From: Seminavis robusta
Lineage: Eukaryota > Bacillariophyta > Bacillariophyceae > Naviculales > Naviculaceae
Assembly (NCBI GenBank): GCA_903772945.1
Contig: CAICTM010000581.1
Location: forward strand, 1-58,367
Direction of reading: 5' to 3'
Length of the DNA stretch: 58,367 nucleotides
Within the stretch, counting starts at the first letter, position 1. The number at the start of each line of letters is the position of its first letter. The position numbers and the translations under genes are program-made. Below, one piece after another: positions 19,496 to 28,886 of this stretch. A model generated the notes under the pieces. That model saw only the letters and a program-made list of their open reading frames with translations, did not search any database and was not told where the DNA came from.

Positions 19496-20386
19496 CTAAT
19501 ATCTCTGTTTACAAGAACTTACGGTATCAATCTGATTGTTTGACATTGTCATGGAACTTGATATCAGAAAGGCTTGACTTTTGGCACTCATGCATTGAAA
19601 CCTTGTGCTCCAGTACCTCAAAGAACTCTCCCAGGACATTCGATTGTTGCCTCCCAGAGAGCTTAGCACAACCAAATCAAAAGCGTACACGATGATGGAT
19701 GTGGTGGGGATGTCTCCATTGGCACCAATGATAAACCCAGGAGGCACGAGCATGGCAAACAAAGCAAAGGCAATATGCCAATCTTCAACAAACACCATGA
19801 AAGTCCAACAGTGACCCCATGGGCCAAAGATCATGAGTGGTGGATATGCCGAGCTGTTTCCGAGCCCATTGGCCATATTCGGATCATCTTTGTTCAGTCC
19901 GAGTTCATTGGATCATCTTTGTTCAGTACGGTAGGATCCCGTGGGCTGGCCGCAGCGGACTGGTTTCAAACAGAAAGAAACGTGGGTGAAGATGGCTGCA
20001 GAGATCAATCCCATTATGAGTGCAACACCAGCAAGGGTTGGTTGCGACTTGAACTTTCTTGAACCCAAACATATTTGTGCCACTCCTTCCAACAAATGGA
20101 TGAGAGTATCCATTTCGTATTCCAAGCAAGCAGTCGTAACAGGAAAGAAGTTTGTGTAAGTACAGTGTCGTTCTGCAAGCCAGTGGCCCAAGAAATGTAG
20201 AAATCGAGGCACTGTGACCACTGCCATCACCAAGCTTAGTTGATCCAGGCAAGGCATAAAGTATGGCATAGGTTTCCTTTTCTCTTTGAGCTCTGACACG
20301 ACGTTTCCGGTAGGGGGGCTGACACGACGTTTCCGATGGGGGGATGGCGGCAATCTTGGCTTCGCCTGCATCCTTGGCTTTGACAT
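19496..20386 (-). pseudogene. Multi-pass membrane protein, tandem copy 2, in-frame TGA
   Basis: Both halves lie in one frame, from ATG 20386 (MSKPRMQAKPRL) to the stop at 19496, but a TGA at 19913-19915 interrupts it after GSYRTEQR. Homology to copy 1 continues on both sides (PYFMPCLDQ, FPVTTACLEYEMDTLIHLLE before; FGPWGHCW, AFALFAMLVPPGFIIGA, YAFDLVVLSSLGGNNRM after). The stop sits in a 29-bp tandem duplication (GGATCATCTTTGTTCAGT at 19881-19898 and 19910-19927, plus strand) within a loop that is longer than in copy 1. An ATG at 19876 could restart the second half. Pseudogene, recoding and assembly error are all possible. The family is not recognised. Confidence 0.65.
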
Positions 20387-20786
20387 ACAATGAAACAGAC
20401 TCCATGGTTGCTGTTGCTTGCTTTTTTGACGGGCAAAATCAAGATTGTGAGAAACGGAGTACCAGCGCCTTTGATGTTTGGTTTGGTAAAGTTTGGTTGG
20501 AAGTTTGCGTAAATTTTCCGATTAGAGTCTAAAGTGGTGCTGGACGAACTTACAGAACAACAACTGCTCTGTGCGGTTTTTCTCTATTCTATTTGAGCCT
20601 CCTTTCAAACCTAAAAGACTGCTGGGAGCTTGGCCCTTTCAATCTGTAGGAGTAGCACCGTCACTGCACTTCCTCGTGAAGACGTGGCGCGGGCAAATGC
20701 CCTCTGCTGCCTTGGCACGGCATGCTAGTAATCTTGTGTGATCTGTGTGGGGAAGTGGGCCAACTGTCTATCTTTTTACATGCTCT
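20387..20786. other. Spacer before the DUF4116 gene 3' end
   Basis: About 400 bp with no gene seen. It holds the 5' flank of membrane-protein copy 2 and the 3' flank of the DUF4116 gene. Confidence 0.5.
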
Positions 20787-23573
20787 TTATGGGACAATGT
20801 ATCGGCCCTGTAGGGCATTGACAGCAAATACAATGATGTCATGGTTGGAAAACTCCACCAAACCAGCAGCAATCAAAACCTCCCGGTCACTTGCAGCATC
20901 ACCCATGATATATCCGTGGGCTCGCTTGTTTTGTTTTAGTGCGGCCAGTGCTGCATCTTTATCAGCTCGCAACTCATACGAAGCATCCCGTAAGGACAGC
21001 CCATCGCATCTCATTGCTGCCAACACAACATCCTTGTTTGCACACAGGCGAAATGATGCATGGCGCAGGCAAAGGCCCCTGTTGCTGTTGGCAGCAGCCA
21101 TGACCACTGCCTTGTCGTCCCGTAGCCTCGCAGACGCCGACCCCAAAGCATGACTGTCGTTCGCCACCGCCGCAAGAACAATCTCGGTGTCGTTCTGAAG
21201 GCCCCCGCGGGCATAGCGGATCGCCAGGCCATTGCGCTGAACGGCTTTCATCATGAAACCCTTGTCTCCAAGATGTCGCTTTGGGACACGAGACATCAGA
21301 TCGAATGAAAACCACGAGCTCCTCGTTATGGCCAAAGCAAGTTCCTCGCCACCGTCATCTTGAGAGAAGCACGACCCGCAGGCACTCGGGAGCTTTCTCC
21401 CATCGAAAGCAACACGTCGCAGAAACGGGTCTCGTTTCAGTTTATCTCCTGTGTACGAGAGAGCTATGCCATCCCTTTCAACCGCCTTCGCAACAAAACT
21501 ATCGTCGTTTTTGAGAGAATCACCGGCAAACGACATGGCCACTCCGTTTTTGGATATTGCCGCCAAGACGACACCCTCATCGTTTCGTACGGACTCCGCA
21601 GCGTATCGTAGCGCAGTCCAGGTGCTAGAGATGGCCATCATGACCAGATCGACATCACCGCGCAGTCTTTCTGTGGCAAAGCGGAGGACTCTTCCCTCTT
21701 TTTTCAACGCCCGGACCACAATCTCCGTATCTGCTTTTAGATCCTCAGACGCATGTTCCAGAGCCATGGGATTGCTTTCTACCGCAGCAAGAACTACATC
21801 TCGGTCTTGCTGGAGCCGACGAGAGGCAAATTTCAGCTCCAAACCATTATGGGAAACTGCTATCATGACAATCTCTTTGTTGTCTCGCATCTCATTATGG
21901 GCGTAACCGAGGCATCTGTGGTCGCTGGGGCGCCTGACGGAGCTGACTGCTGCCATTACAATGTTCCTATCATTTTGAAGCCGAGCCGAAGCACACCGCA
22001 GAGCACGTCCGTTGTTTTGGACAGCTCGAAGCACAATTGATGGGTCGTCCTTATGCTGCTCGCTTGCCGCTTCTAGGGCCAATCCTCTCTTTTGCACCGC
22101 GGCCAGCAGAATAGATCGATCACTACGTTTCAACGGGAACCAATCGCAGTACTCGAGTGGGAACAGCGGGCTCAGGTGACTAATCAGCTGCAGCACAAAC
22201 TCTCTCTCGTCAGCGCATCCGACCATAGAACCCATCCACCCCCGCCGGAAGAAACGGGCTAGAGCCCTTGGTTTTGCGCGTACTAACGCCAAGACAAATT
22301 CCTGGTCATTAAGGAGAAGACGAGGCACGCACGACAATGCGGGGTCGGTCGCGCTCCCTGCACTGGCAACCGCGGCAATGTTGATGGAAAAGTTCAGTTT
22401 GCAGCCGCCAGAGGCGTGCCTCAAGGCCTTGGCATTCTGTTGCACGGCAACCATGACAACCTCGGCATCCTGTTGAAGCCTCGTTGACGCATAGAGAAGC
22501 GCTGTACCGTCCTGTCTCACAGCGTCCATAACAATACCCTTGTCATCTTGAAGTTCCTGGGCTGCATAGCGCAACTGATAGCCGTAATGCCGCACGGCTT
22601 GCCGCACAACACGGCGGTTGGCTCGTATCTTATCAGTGGCAATGGCCAACCACCCATCTCTGCGAATTCTGAGTGACTGCATTGCCATGATCGCAACTTC
22701 TTCATCCTCTTGTAGTGTGGCAGAAGCGAATTGCAGGGCATTGCCATCGTTCTGAACGGCGCTCAATACCAATTCTCGGTTGGCTTGAAGCTGTGAGGGA
22801 ACAAACTGGAGAGCCATCCCGGATTTCTGAACCGCCGCCGTGGCAATGGCCACATCAGCTCTTAGCCTTTCCGAAGCAAATTGCAACGGGGTTCCGCTTT
22901 GCTGGACTGCTGCCAAAACCAGGTCGGCGTCGTCTTTGAGGGTGTCAGAGGCATAAATCAGGAACGATCCATAATGCGTCAATACGTTCATCATGAAATC
23001 CTTGTCATCTGAGCATCGTGTCAAGCCTACCACAGCCGATAAGTTACTAGTAACACACGTGTTCATGGCCATCTCTGCCGCCATCGAGAACACATCTGAA
23101 TCCTCTCTGAGCTCTTCGGAGACATCATAGATCACTGGATCCTTGCCTATGTAGTTGCGCATGGCTGTGAGGACCACGTCTTTTTTGTTGCCGTAGCTTG
23201 TCTTTTTCATTTGCCGCAACAAGCGTAGTGGGTCCTCCTTGGCAAGCTCTTTCAAGAGGCAATCGTCGTTTTGAAACTGGGGTGCGGCAAATTGGATTGG
23301 AAATTCGTACTGGTTGGCTCTTGATGCCAAGTGCCATCTGTCTTTTTGCCAGATAGCTGCCACAACAATAGCCCGATTGGCTCGCAGCCTCTCGCTGGCG
23401 TACTTCAAGGCAGGCCCGAACTGCTTCACGGCGGCCATCACTACTTGATAGTCGTCCTGATATCTTGGGCCTACTTTTTCTAGAGCCCTTCCGTCGTCAA
23501 GGACCGCCTGCATCACTTGGCTTCGATCGCTTTCATCTTCATCGTCGTGTTGATAGTCTGGCATTGTTCCCAT
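20787..23573 (-). CDS. DUF4116 repeat protein, 928 residues
   Basis: A single long open frame starting MGTMPDYQHDDEDESD. Almost the whole protein is a tandem array of helical units of about 35 residues with the pattern 'D..(I/V)V.(A/M)AV...G.AL.(F/Y)AS..L..D', for example ADLVLAAVQQSGTPLQFAS and DRDVVLAAVESNPMALEHAS. This is the DUF4116 signature, a repeat family abundant in diatoms and other protists. More than twenty units are visible, with a few degenerate spacers (about residues 400-450 and 730-780). No signal peptide, TM helix or catalytic motif is seen. The function of the family is unknown; a solenoid scaffold is inferred. The length and regularity make this a confident gene. Confidence 0.95.
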   Translation of the reverse strand: MGTMPDYQHDDEDESDRSQVMQAVLDDGRALEKVGPRYQDDYQVVMAAVKQFGPALKYASERLRANRAIVVAAIWQKDRWHLASRANQYEFPIQFAAPQFQNDDCLLKELAKEDPLRLLRQMKKTSYGNKKDVVLTAMRNYIGKDPVIYDVSEELREDSDVFSMAAEMAMNTCVTSNLSAVVGLTRCSDDKDFMMNVLTHYGSFLIYASDTLKDDADLVLAAVQQSGTPLQFASERLRADVAIATAAVQKSGMALQFVPSQLQANRELVLSAVQNDGNALQFASATLQEDEEVAIMAMQSLRIRRDGWLAIATDKIRANRRVVRQAVRHYGYQLRYAAQELQDDKGIVMDAVRQDGTALLYASTRLQQDAEVVMVAVQQNAKALRHASGGCKLNFSINIAAVASAGSATDPALSCVPRLLLNDQEFVLALVRAKPRALARFFRRGWMGSMVGCADEREFVLQLISHLSPLFPLEYCDWFPLKRSDRSILLAAVQKRGLALEAASEQHKDDPSIVLRAVQNNGRALRCASARLQNDRNIVMAAVSSVRRPSDHRCLGYAHNEMRDNKEIVMIAVSHNGLELKFASRRLQQDRDVVLAAVESNPMALEHASEDLKADTEIVVRALKKEGRVLRFATERLRGDVDLVMMAISSTWTALRYAAESVRNDEGVVLAAISKNGVAMSFAGDSLKNDDSFVAKAVERDGIALSYTGDKLKRDPFLRRVAFDGRKLPSACGSCFSQDDGGEELALAITRSSWFSFDLMSRVPKRHLGDKGFMMKAVQRNGLAIRYARGGLQNDTEIVLAAVANDSHALGSASARLRDDKAVVMAAANSNRGLCLRHASFRLCANKDVVLAAMRCDGLSLRDASYELRADKDAALAALKQNKRAHGYIMGDAASDREVLIAAGLVEFSNHDIIVFAVNALQGRYIVP

Positions 23574-24629
23574 CGCAGACTGCTCTTTCCCGTCTCCATA
23601 ATGATGGGGGTGGGTGTTGTTGAGATGGAGGGTTGATCCGAGGTTCGAGACGTGGATTGCTCAGTCGTCGATGTGAAACTGTCGATTTGCTTGAAGATAT
23701 TATGGAAAAACGCTCCATTTGAAACAGGAAAGCCAGAAACTGGTCAAAACGACGCCGGTGGAAGGCCCATTGCAAGCATCATTGCTTTGTTTGTTGGGAA
23801 AGATACACAGGTACGACGGCTAGCTTGGAAAAGCTCACGGTCACTCAAGCCTCTGGTCCTACATGTACCGGTAGGTGGCAATGGAGCAGTGGGAGGCTCT
23901 GCCCTTTGGCCATCCAGTGTTACCCAGTCCTTGCATTGTCACCGGAGGCAAGTTCACCAACCAACCCGGGTGAGAAGGTATGTAGGGAAGGCAATACCAA
24001 TAGATAGCCAGTTGGCCGTCAAACCACGGATTGTTTCTTCGTGGGGTTCTTGGTGGTTGAGGGGGAGTGGGAGATGGATGGGGGGGAGCTGGTCTGGAAC
24101 TGCGCCATGCGGTGGGTCGAGGGTCAAATGATGCTTCATTCTGTCGTGGCGGCCACCTTTTTGTATGCTGGACAATTGGTTGCGTTCTACCGTATCCAAT
24201 CAAGGCGGGTTGCAGTGCGGTGGTCTGGATGCCCCCGCTTGGCGGGAGACGATGCCCTTGGACTACGGGGCGGATGGCTTCCAAATGGAGCTGCTGATTT
24301 CTGGCTCCAAAAGAATGAATCAAATCTACGTACATGTAGACTTCTTCGAGACTATGACATGACATTGATCTATCGATCGCAACAAATATTTGCAGCTAAT
24401 TGTTTTTTTGTCTGGCAGTAGAACAAAGGAATCGCTGCAAGGAATCGGATCAACGGAAAGTAGACTGGTTTGCACTTGTGCGTCTTTCGTCGTACAAACA
24501 ATGGAAGCAGGTATCAATCGCGACTTGGATGCATCGGCGCTTCTCGCAACCACCAGACAAGTATTTGGGCTCATTGATTGTCGTTTTGACGTAGCACCTG
24601 GATATTTTTCTGCTTGTGTTCCTTTCTTT
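23574..24629. other. Spacer upstream of DUF4116 and downstream of UBC12
   Basis: No supported gene over about 1 kb. It contains one copy of a dispersed direct repeat (23972-24080) whose partner is at 26163-26269. Confidence 0.5.
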
Positions 24630-26269
24630 CTATATAAGCCGTTCAAACTGCACACCATCCAGTATGCCTCCCCGAAGAGTGCGTGTGACCAACCGTTCGA
24701 ATTGGCGGACATCCTTTCGAAACAATTCGGCAGCTTCGTGGTTGAGAGGTCTCGGGTTGGGCTCATAAAAGAGTAAATGAGACCATAAATGACAGCATTG
24801 ATGTCGAGTACGGGTTCCAATCTTCCCGAAGAATCTTTGAAATAGCGGGGCATAAGCCAAAGCACGGTGTCAGAGACGATTCGATTCGAACGAGTTTCCA
24901 GCAGCACAGAGAGTGGTGACTTACATTTAGACAAACTTTGCCCTGCAAATCAATGTTGGGGTGGTAAATTTTCTGGACATGATATAACAAGGGAGATCAA
25001 AATACAAGAGTGAGTGAGCAATAGATAGATCTACAATGAATGAATGAATTGAATCATGTTCACTGATTGACGGACCGTGGTGCATTCCACCTTGGGTGGT
25101 GTGTGAGGGTAATGAGGTGGAATCGTAAAGGTAAAGTGATAGGTGGCCCCTGTCCAGTATCCAGTGTCAGGGCTGATGGAGACGTGAAAGCTCGTCAAGT
25201 CGTTGGGATTGGGGAATGTGATGTTGGCCACCTTGCCTCCGTCCAGTTCGGCAATGTCTGATATTTTAAAAGTAAATGCATGAAAAAGAAAATGACAAAA
25301 AATCAATCATTTGGCGTCACAGAGCTCAGTTGTATGGATGGTACCCTATCAATAATCACAATAGTGAGTAATTTTACCTTTTTGGATACGAATCTCTCCT
25401 GGAGATCGCTTCTTTCCCGCTTTGCCATCTCCATTCTTGGTCTTTTTCTCACCGCCAATACCAAACAGCGACACCTTTTGGGTGCCACCATTGGCAGAAG
25501 GCTCTTCCTTGGGCCGAGCTGCTTCTTCGGCTGCCGCGGCGGCTTCTGCAGCTGCTGCTGCCTCTCGTTTCTTCTTCAATGCCAACATGGTCGTTTCAAT
25601 ACGTTCAATACAACACTCGAATATGTCAAGGGGCTTGTCTCTCGGCTCCTGGGTTTGATTGATGTGTTTGTTGCTCTTCTGCTGTTGCGAGAGTGTCAGA
25701 GGCTGTCGGTGCTGTCAACCCCAGACACGTTCGGGACTCGACTCAAAGCGAAGAAAGCAAATTGGTTTGAACCTTGGGAAGAAGAAAACCCAAGAAATGA
25801 ATTGAGGAGGAAGGTCCATTGCAATGGCAGCGCAGACATACCATACGGGCACAGGACATACATACATGTAGCTTTGTTTGCTATGCTGAGGAGATACAGA
25901 ACAAATGGCTGGCTAGAAAGATTGTGAAGCTCGAATCGTCCAACGAGCCTCGTCAAACTACATGTAGCTCCCGGTGCGGTAGTTAGCCAGCCATTTTAGC
26001 CTGTTTGTGGGAGAGGTTTCAAGTCATTCCAAAGTGCGTGTAGCAGTGGAAACCAACGCTCCCACCGGCTTCCAGGAGACGCAGTAACTGGCTATTAGGC
26101 AGTATAGACATGCAAGTCGAATACCGGAAGATGCCAAGAACAGACCTACTGCGCAGCTTGTCGAGAAGGTAGGGAAGGAACTACCCATGCTAGACAGCTT
26201 GTAGGCGGATTGTTTCTTTGTGGGGTTGGTGGTGGTCGAGGGTAGGTATCTGGAGCGAGAGATGGATGG
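23972..26269 (+). repeat. Direct repeat pair flanking the UBC12 gene
   Basis: Copies at about 23972-24080 and 26163-26269 share GAGAAGGTA.GTAGGGAAGG-type sequence, CGGATTGTTTCTTCGTGGGG (second copy has one change), TGGTGGT.GAGGG and GAGATGGATGG, in the same orientation. They bracket UBC12 (24630-25588). Confidence 0.5.
24630..25588 (-). CDS. UBC12: NEDD8-conjugating enzyme UBC12, four exons, last exon with frameshifts
   Basis: The E2 enzyme that transfers NEDD8 to cullins. Exons by homology: 25588-25378, 25257-25076, 24972-24925 and 24834-24630, with GT-AG introns of 120, 103 and 90 bp (phases 1, 0, 0). Exon 1 is an Ala/Glu-rich leader unlike the usual MIKLF docking peptide, ending in GEIRIQK. 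Exon 2 gives DIAELDGGK and PPHYPHTPPKVEC. Exon 3 has YHPNIDLQGKVCLN with the HPN motif and the active-site Cys. Exon 4 should continue ILREDWNPVLDINAVIYGL, EPNP and RGG...FERLI, but these pieces lie in three frames: one base appears missing between AACCC and GTACTC (near 24811) and another in TACTCTTTT (near 24773). A codon also seems absent after EPNPR. Degenerate copy or sequence error; transcripts would decide. Confidence 0.85.
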
Positions 26270-26459
26270 AAGCGGAGGAGAATGATCGGAGCTATGCGGT
26301 GGTCTGATCATGAGCTCAACCAGATATTAATCGTAGAATACATCATTTTAAAAGATACAAAGCATGGAATTGTATGACTTCTATAGTATATTTTGTATTT
26401 TATAGCTATCTAGTAGACTGGACTGGCGCAGACCACAAGGTGTGCTCAGCTAGCTCAGC
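25589..26459. other. Spacer upstream of UBC12
   Basis: No gene seen. It includes the second copy of the direct repeat (26163-26269) and an AT-rich stretch at 26320-26410. The UBC12 promoter should lie near 25590-25700. Confidence 0.5.
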
Positions 26460-26927
26460 TCAGCTCCAGTTGAGTTGCAGAACTGCTGTTGTGGTGGTGG
26501 TGGTCTCTAGGCTGTCGCTACTTCCCACTAGTGCAAAATAACAGTTCTCCAAGAACCGTTGTGTGGATTGAGTCCAATTCAGCGACGAAAATTCCAGTAG
26601 ACTGTGCAAGACGGCCAATTGTTCGGAACCGACATTTTCCATGACAAATTTGGTTTCCGATGGATCATCCGTCTTGGTTTGAGCTAATACACCACCAATC
26701 GACGACACTGCTTTTGTTACGGCGTCGGTCAATGCCGATCGGTTCATAATGGAAGAATCTGCCGTGGCGTGTAATTGAATGGGTAGTGGTGTCATGGTGG
26801 TTGTTGTTGTCGTGTCAGGAAAATTGGTGGGAAACGAAGCGAACGTTCTGGGAGCCATGTTGGCAATACCTGGTCTTGCCATGGCGCGGGTCATGAGAGG
26901 ACGGAGACGGGGTGCTGCAGAGTTCAT
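26460..26927 (-). CDS. Small hypothetical protein with a presequence-like N-terminus
   Basis: A 155-residue protein starting MNSAAPRLRPLMTRAMARP. The first 35 residues are rich in Arg, Ala, Ser and Met and free of acidic residues, as in mitochondrial presequences. A TTTTTT linker follows, then a helical domain (SALTDAVTKAVSSIGGVL, VGSEQLAVLHSLLEFSSLNW, RFLENCYFALVG) and a second Thr run near the C-terminus. No family is recognised. It diverges from the SDR gene with 492 bp between starts, so the two may share a promoter region. The open frame and composition support a real gene; mitochondrial location is inference. Confidence 0.55.
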   Translation of the reverse strand: MNSAAPRLRPLMTRAMARPGIANMAPRTFASFPTNFPDTTTTTTMTPLPIQLHATADSSIMNRSALTDAVTKAVSSIGGVLAQTKTDDPSETKFVMENVGSEQLAVLHSLLEFSSLNWTQSTQRFLENCYFALVGSSDSLETTTTTTAVLQLNWS

Positions 26928-27419
26928 GGTGTGGCTGTGGTTATGTTGTCTGGTAAGTTACTGTTTGTTGCTGTGTTGTGGTTGAAGAATATGATCGTTT
27001 CGATGAAAGAATTGTGTGCTGTGCTTGCATCGACCTGTTTTGTTTTGACGCCTGGTTCTTCTTCTTTCGGCTCTGTTCTCTTTGGGTGTTCTTGGGCGTC
27101 AAATCAGAACCGGCACGAATGGTCTTTCGTTTCCGGAAGTTGCATGCCTTCTGTGACATTGGAGTAGCTGTGCTACCAATGATTGACTCAGTCGACCTCT
27201 TGATGACGACATCCGTCTTGTCATCAAGCACGAATGATGGATCCCGTTGGATCTATCTTTTGGGAGAAAGATCCAAATCGCACCCCTTCTTCTTTTCGAG
27301 GCTCGTCACCCATCACCTTTGCTTGCAGCTTACAGTCTTCTTTTACCATCATCGTTGCTTCGTTGCATGATATATAGTAATAGTAAACTTCCTCCTCCTA
27401 ATATTCAAGTTCATTCAAC
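26928..27419. promoter_or_regulatory. Divergent promoter region
   Basis: This 492-bp interval separates two divergently oriented starts. A TATA-like word (GATATATAG, 27369-27377) lies about 45 bp before the SDR start codon. The remainder has no gene of its own. Confidence 0.35.
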
Positions 27420-28886
27420 ATGTTGGTCGCTGTTGTAGTTGCCTTGATTGCGGCAGTGGTGGGGATCTTTGGTTATACATCCATTCCCACAGAACTCGGT
27501 CTCTACAGTGCCCTGGCGAGTTTCCATCCCCCCTCGGTGGGGTTGACGCCGGCACTCACCTATGGAATTCCTTGGGGGTTCACTTGGGACGAGTTTTATC
27601 AACAAAATTTGACCGGTCAGACGGCCATGGTAACGGGCGCCAACTCGGGCATTGGATTGGATCTCGCCAGCTCTCTTGCCAAAGTAGGAGCCGATGTCGT
27701 CATGTTGTGTCGAAATCCTCAAAAGTGCCACGATGCCAAATCCAAAATACTACAAGAAGAGACGCCCATCAAAGGAAACATTATTACCATGACAATGGAT
27801 ACGGCATCTCTGGCGTCTGTGCGGGCACTAGCAGAAGCCTATATCAGTGAGCATGGCAACGACAAACGCATTGACTTTCTGTTTCTGAACGCCGGTGTCG
27901 CGAGTTCCACGGATCGATACAACAAGTGTCCTACCAAGACAGAGGCGGATCAACTGGACTATCATTTCCAGGTCAACTATTTGAGTCATCACTTGTTGTA
28001 CCATCTATTGAAACCATTTTTGTCGGAGGACGCCAAGATTGTCCAAACATCCTCCGCATCCAGCTTTGTCTCATTCACATACAAGGTCGCCACCGATCTC
28101 GAAACACTGCATGGATGCAGTGAACCACAATTTGAGGGTGGCGGCAGCAATAGTGCGCTGAATCTCGCGTATGGACAATCCAAATTGGCACAAATCTTGT
28201 GGGTCAAAAAATTGACGCGACTGCTGGAACCAGAACAATCCAAAATTAGGGCGAATGCTTTTCATCCCGGACTGACGCATACTCCCGGAGTGGGACGCAT
28301 GGCGGATTCGGATCAGTTGGCAGGATGGGAACAAGTCATGCTCAAGCACATGTTACAAAAGGCGTGGCAGTCCCCAGATGGGGCATTGACCGGACTCTAT
28401 TTGGCGACTGGTACTAGCAAAAATGACATTCGAGGACGGTACTTTCATCCGCAGAGTCAAGAAGTCGTCAATCCCATGGCATTGGATGAAAAGCTCCAAG
28501 ATGACGTTTGGGCGTTTTCGGATGAGTTGGTCAAAGCATACATGACGCCAATCCAGGTTCCCTCCCAATCTACGACTAGTAGTGACGCGGATGACGATGA
28601 GACCACTGATGGTGGTGGCAATGGATCAGACCAAGCTGCTGATCAGCCACCCGTTGAACAAGCGGCCGAGATTATAGAAAACGAGGAATCAGAAACAACA
28701 GAAGAAGCCATTCCAGAAGATGTAACTGAAGTGAAAGTCCCGATTGAGGACGCAGAGCCAGATGCTGGGGTAGAAATTGAAGAGGAAGCACAAGATGCAG
28801 ATGCGGAGCCAGAGGTCGGAGGAGAAGAAAGTTCAGAAGAAGCAGGAGATGTCACCACGAAACAAGAAGGAGAACCTATGTTGTAG
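27420..28886 (+). CDS. Short-chain dehydrogenase/reductase, retinol dehydrogenase-like, membrane-anchored
   Basis: A 488-residue NAD(P)-dependent oxidoreductase. An N-terminal hydrophobic helix (MLVAVVVALIAAVVGIFGY) is a signal anchor. The Rossmann domain starts near residue 65 with TGANSGIG (72-79), then CRNP, NAG (157-159), VNYLSHHLL with the catalytic Asn, SSAS (211-214) and the catalytic YGQSK (Tyr251, Lys255), then FHPG.THT. This is the classical SDR layout seen in retinol dehydrogenase and WW-domain oxidoreductase relatives. The substrate cannot be told. The last 110 residues are an acidic low-complexity tail (Glu/Asp/Ala) not usual in the family, which makes the protein longer than the typical 300-350. 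Confidence 0.92.
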   Translation: MLVAVVVALIAAVVGIFGYTSIPTELGLYSALASFHPPSVGLTPALTYGIPWGFTWDEFYQQNLTGQTAMVTGANSGIGLDLASSLAKVGADVVMLCRNPQKCHDAKSKILQEETPIKGNIITMTMDTASLASVRALAEAYISEHGNDKRIDFLFLNAGVASSTDRYNKCPTKTEADQLDYHFQVNYLSHHLLYHLLKPFLSEDAKIVQTSSASSFVSFTYKVATDLETLHGCSEPQFEGGGSNSALNLAYGQSKLAQILWVKKLTRLLEPEQSKIRANAFHPGLTHTPGVGRMADSDQLAGWEQVMLKHMLQKAWQSPDGALTGLYLATGTSKNDIRGRYFHPQSQEVVNPMALDEKLQDDVWAFSDELVKAYMTPIQVPSQSTTSSDADDDETTDGGGNGSDQAADQPPVEQAAEIIENEESETTEEAIPEDVTEVKVPIEDAEPDAGVEIEEEAQDADAEPEVGGEESSEEAGDVTTKQEGEPML

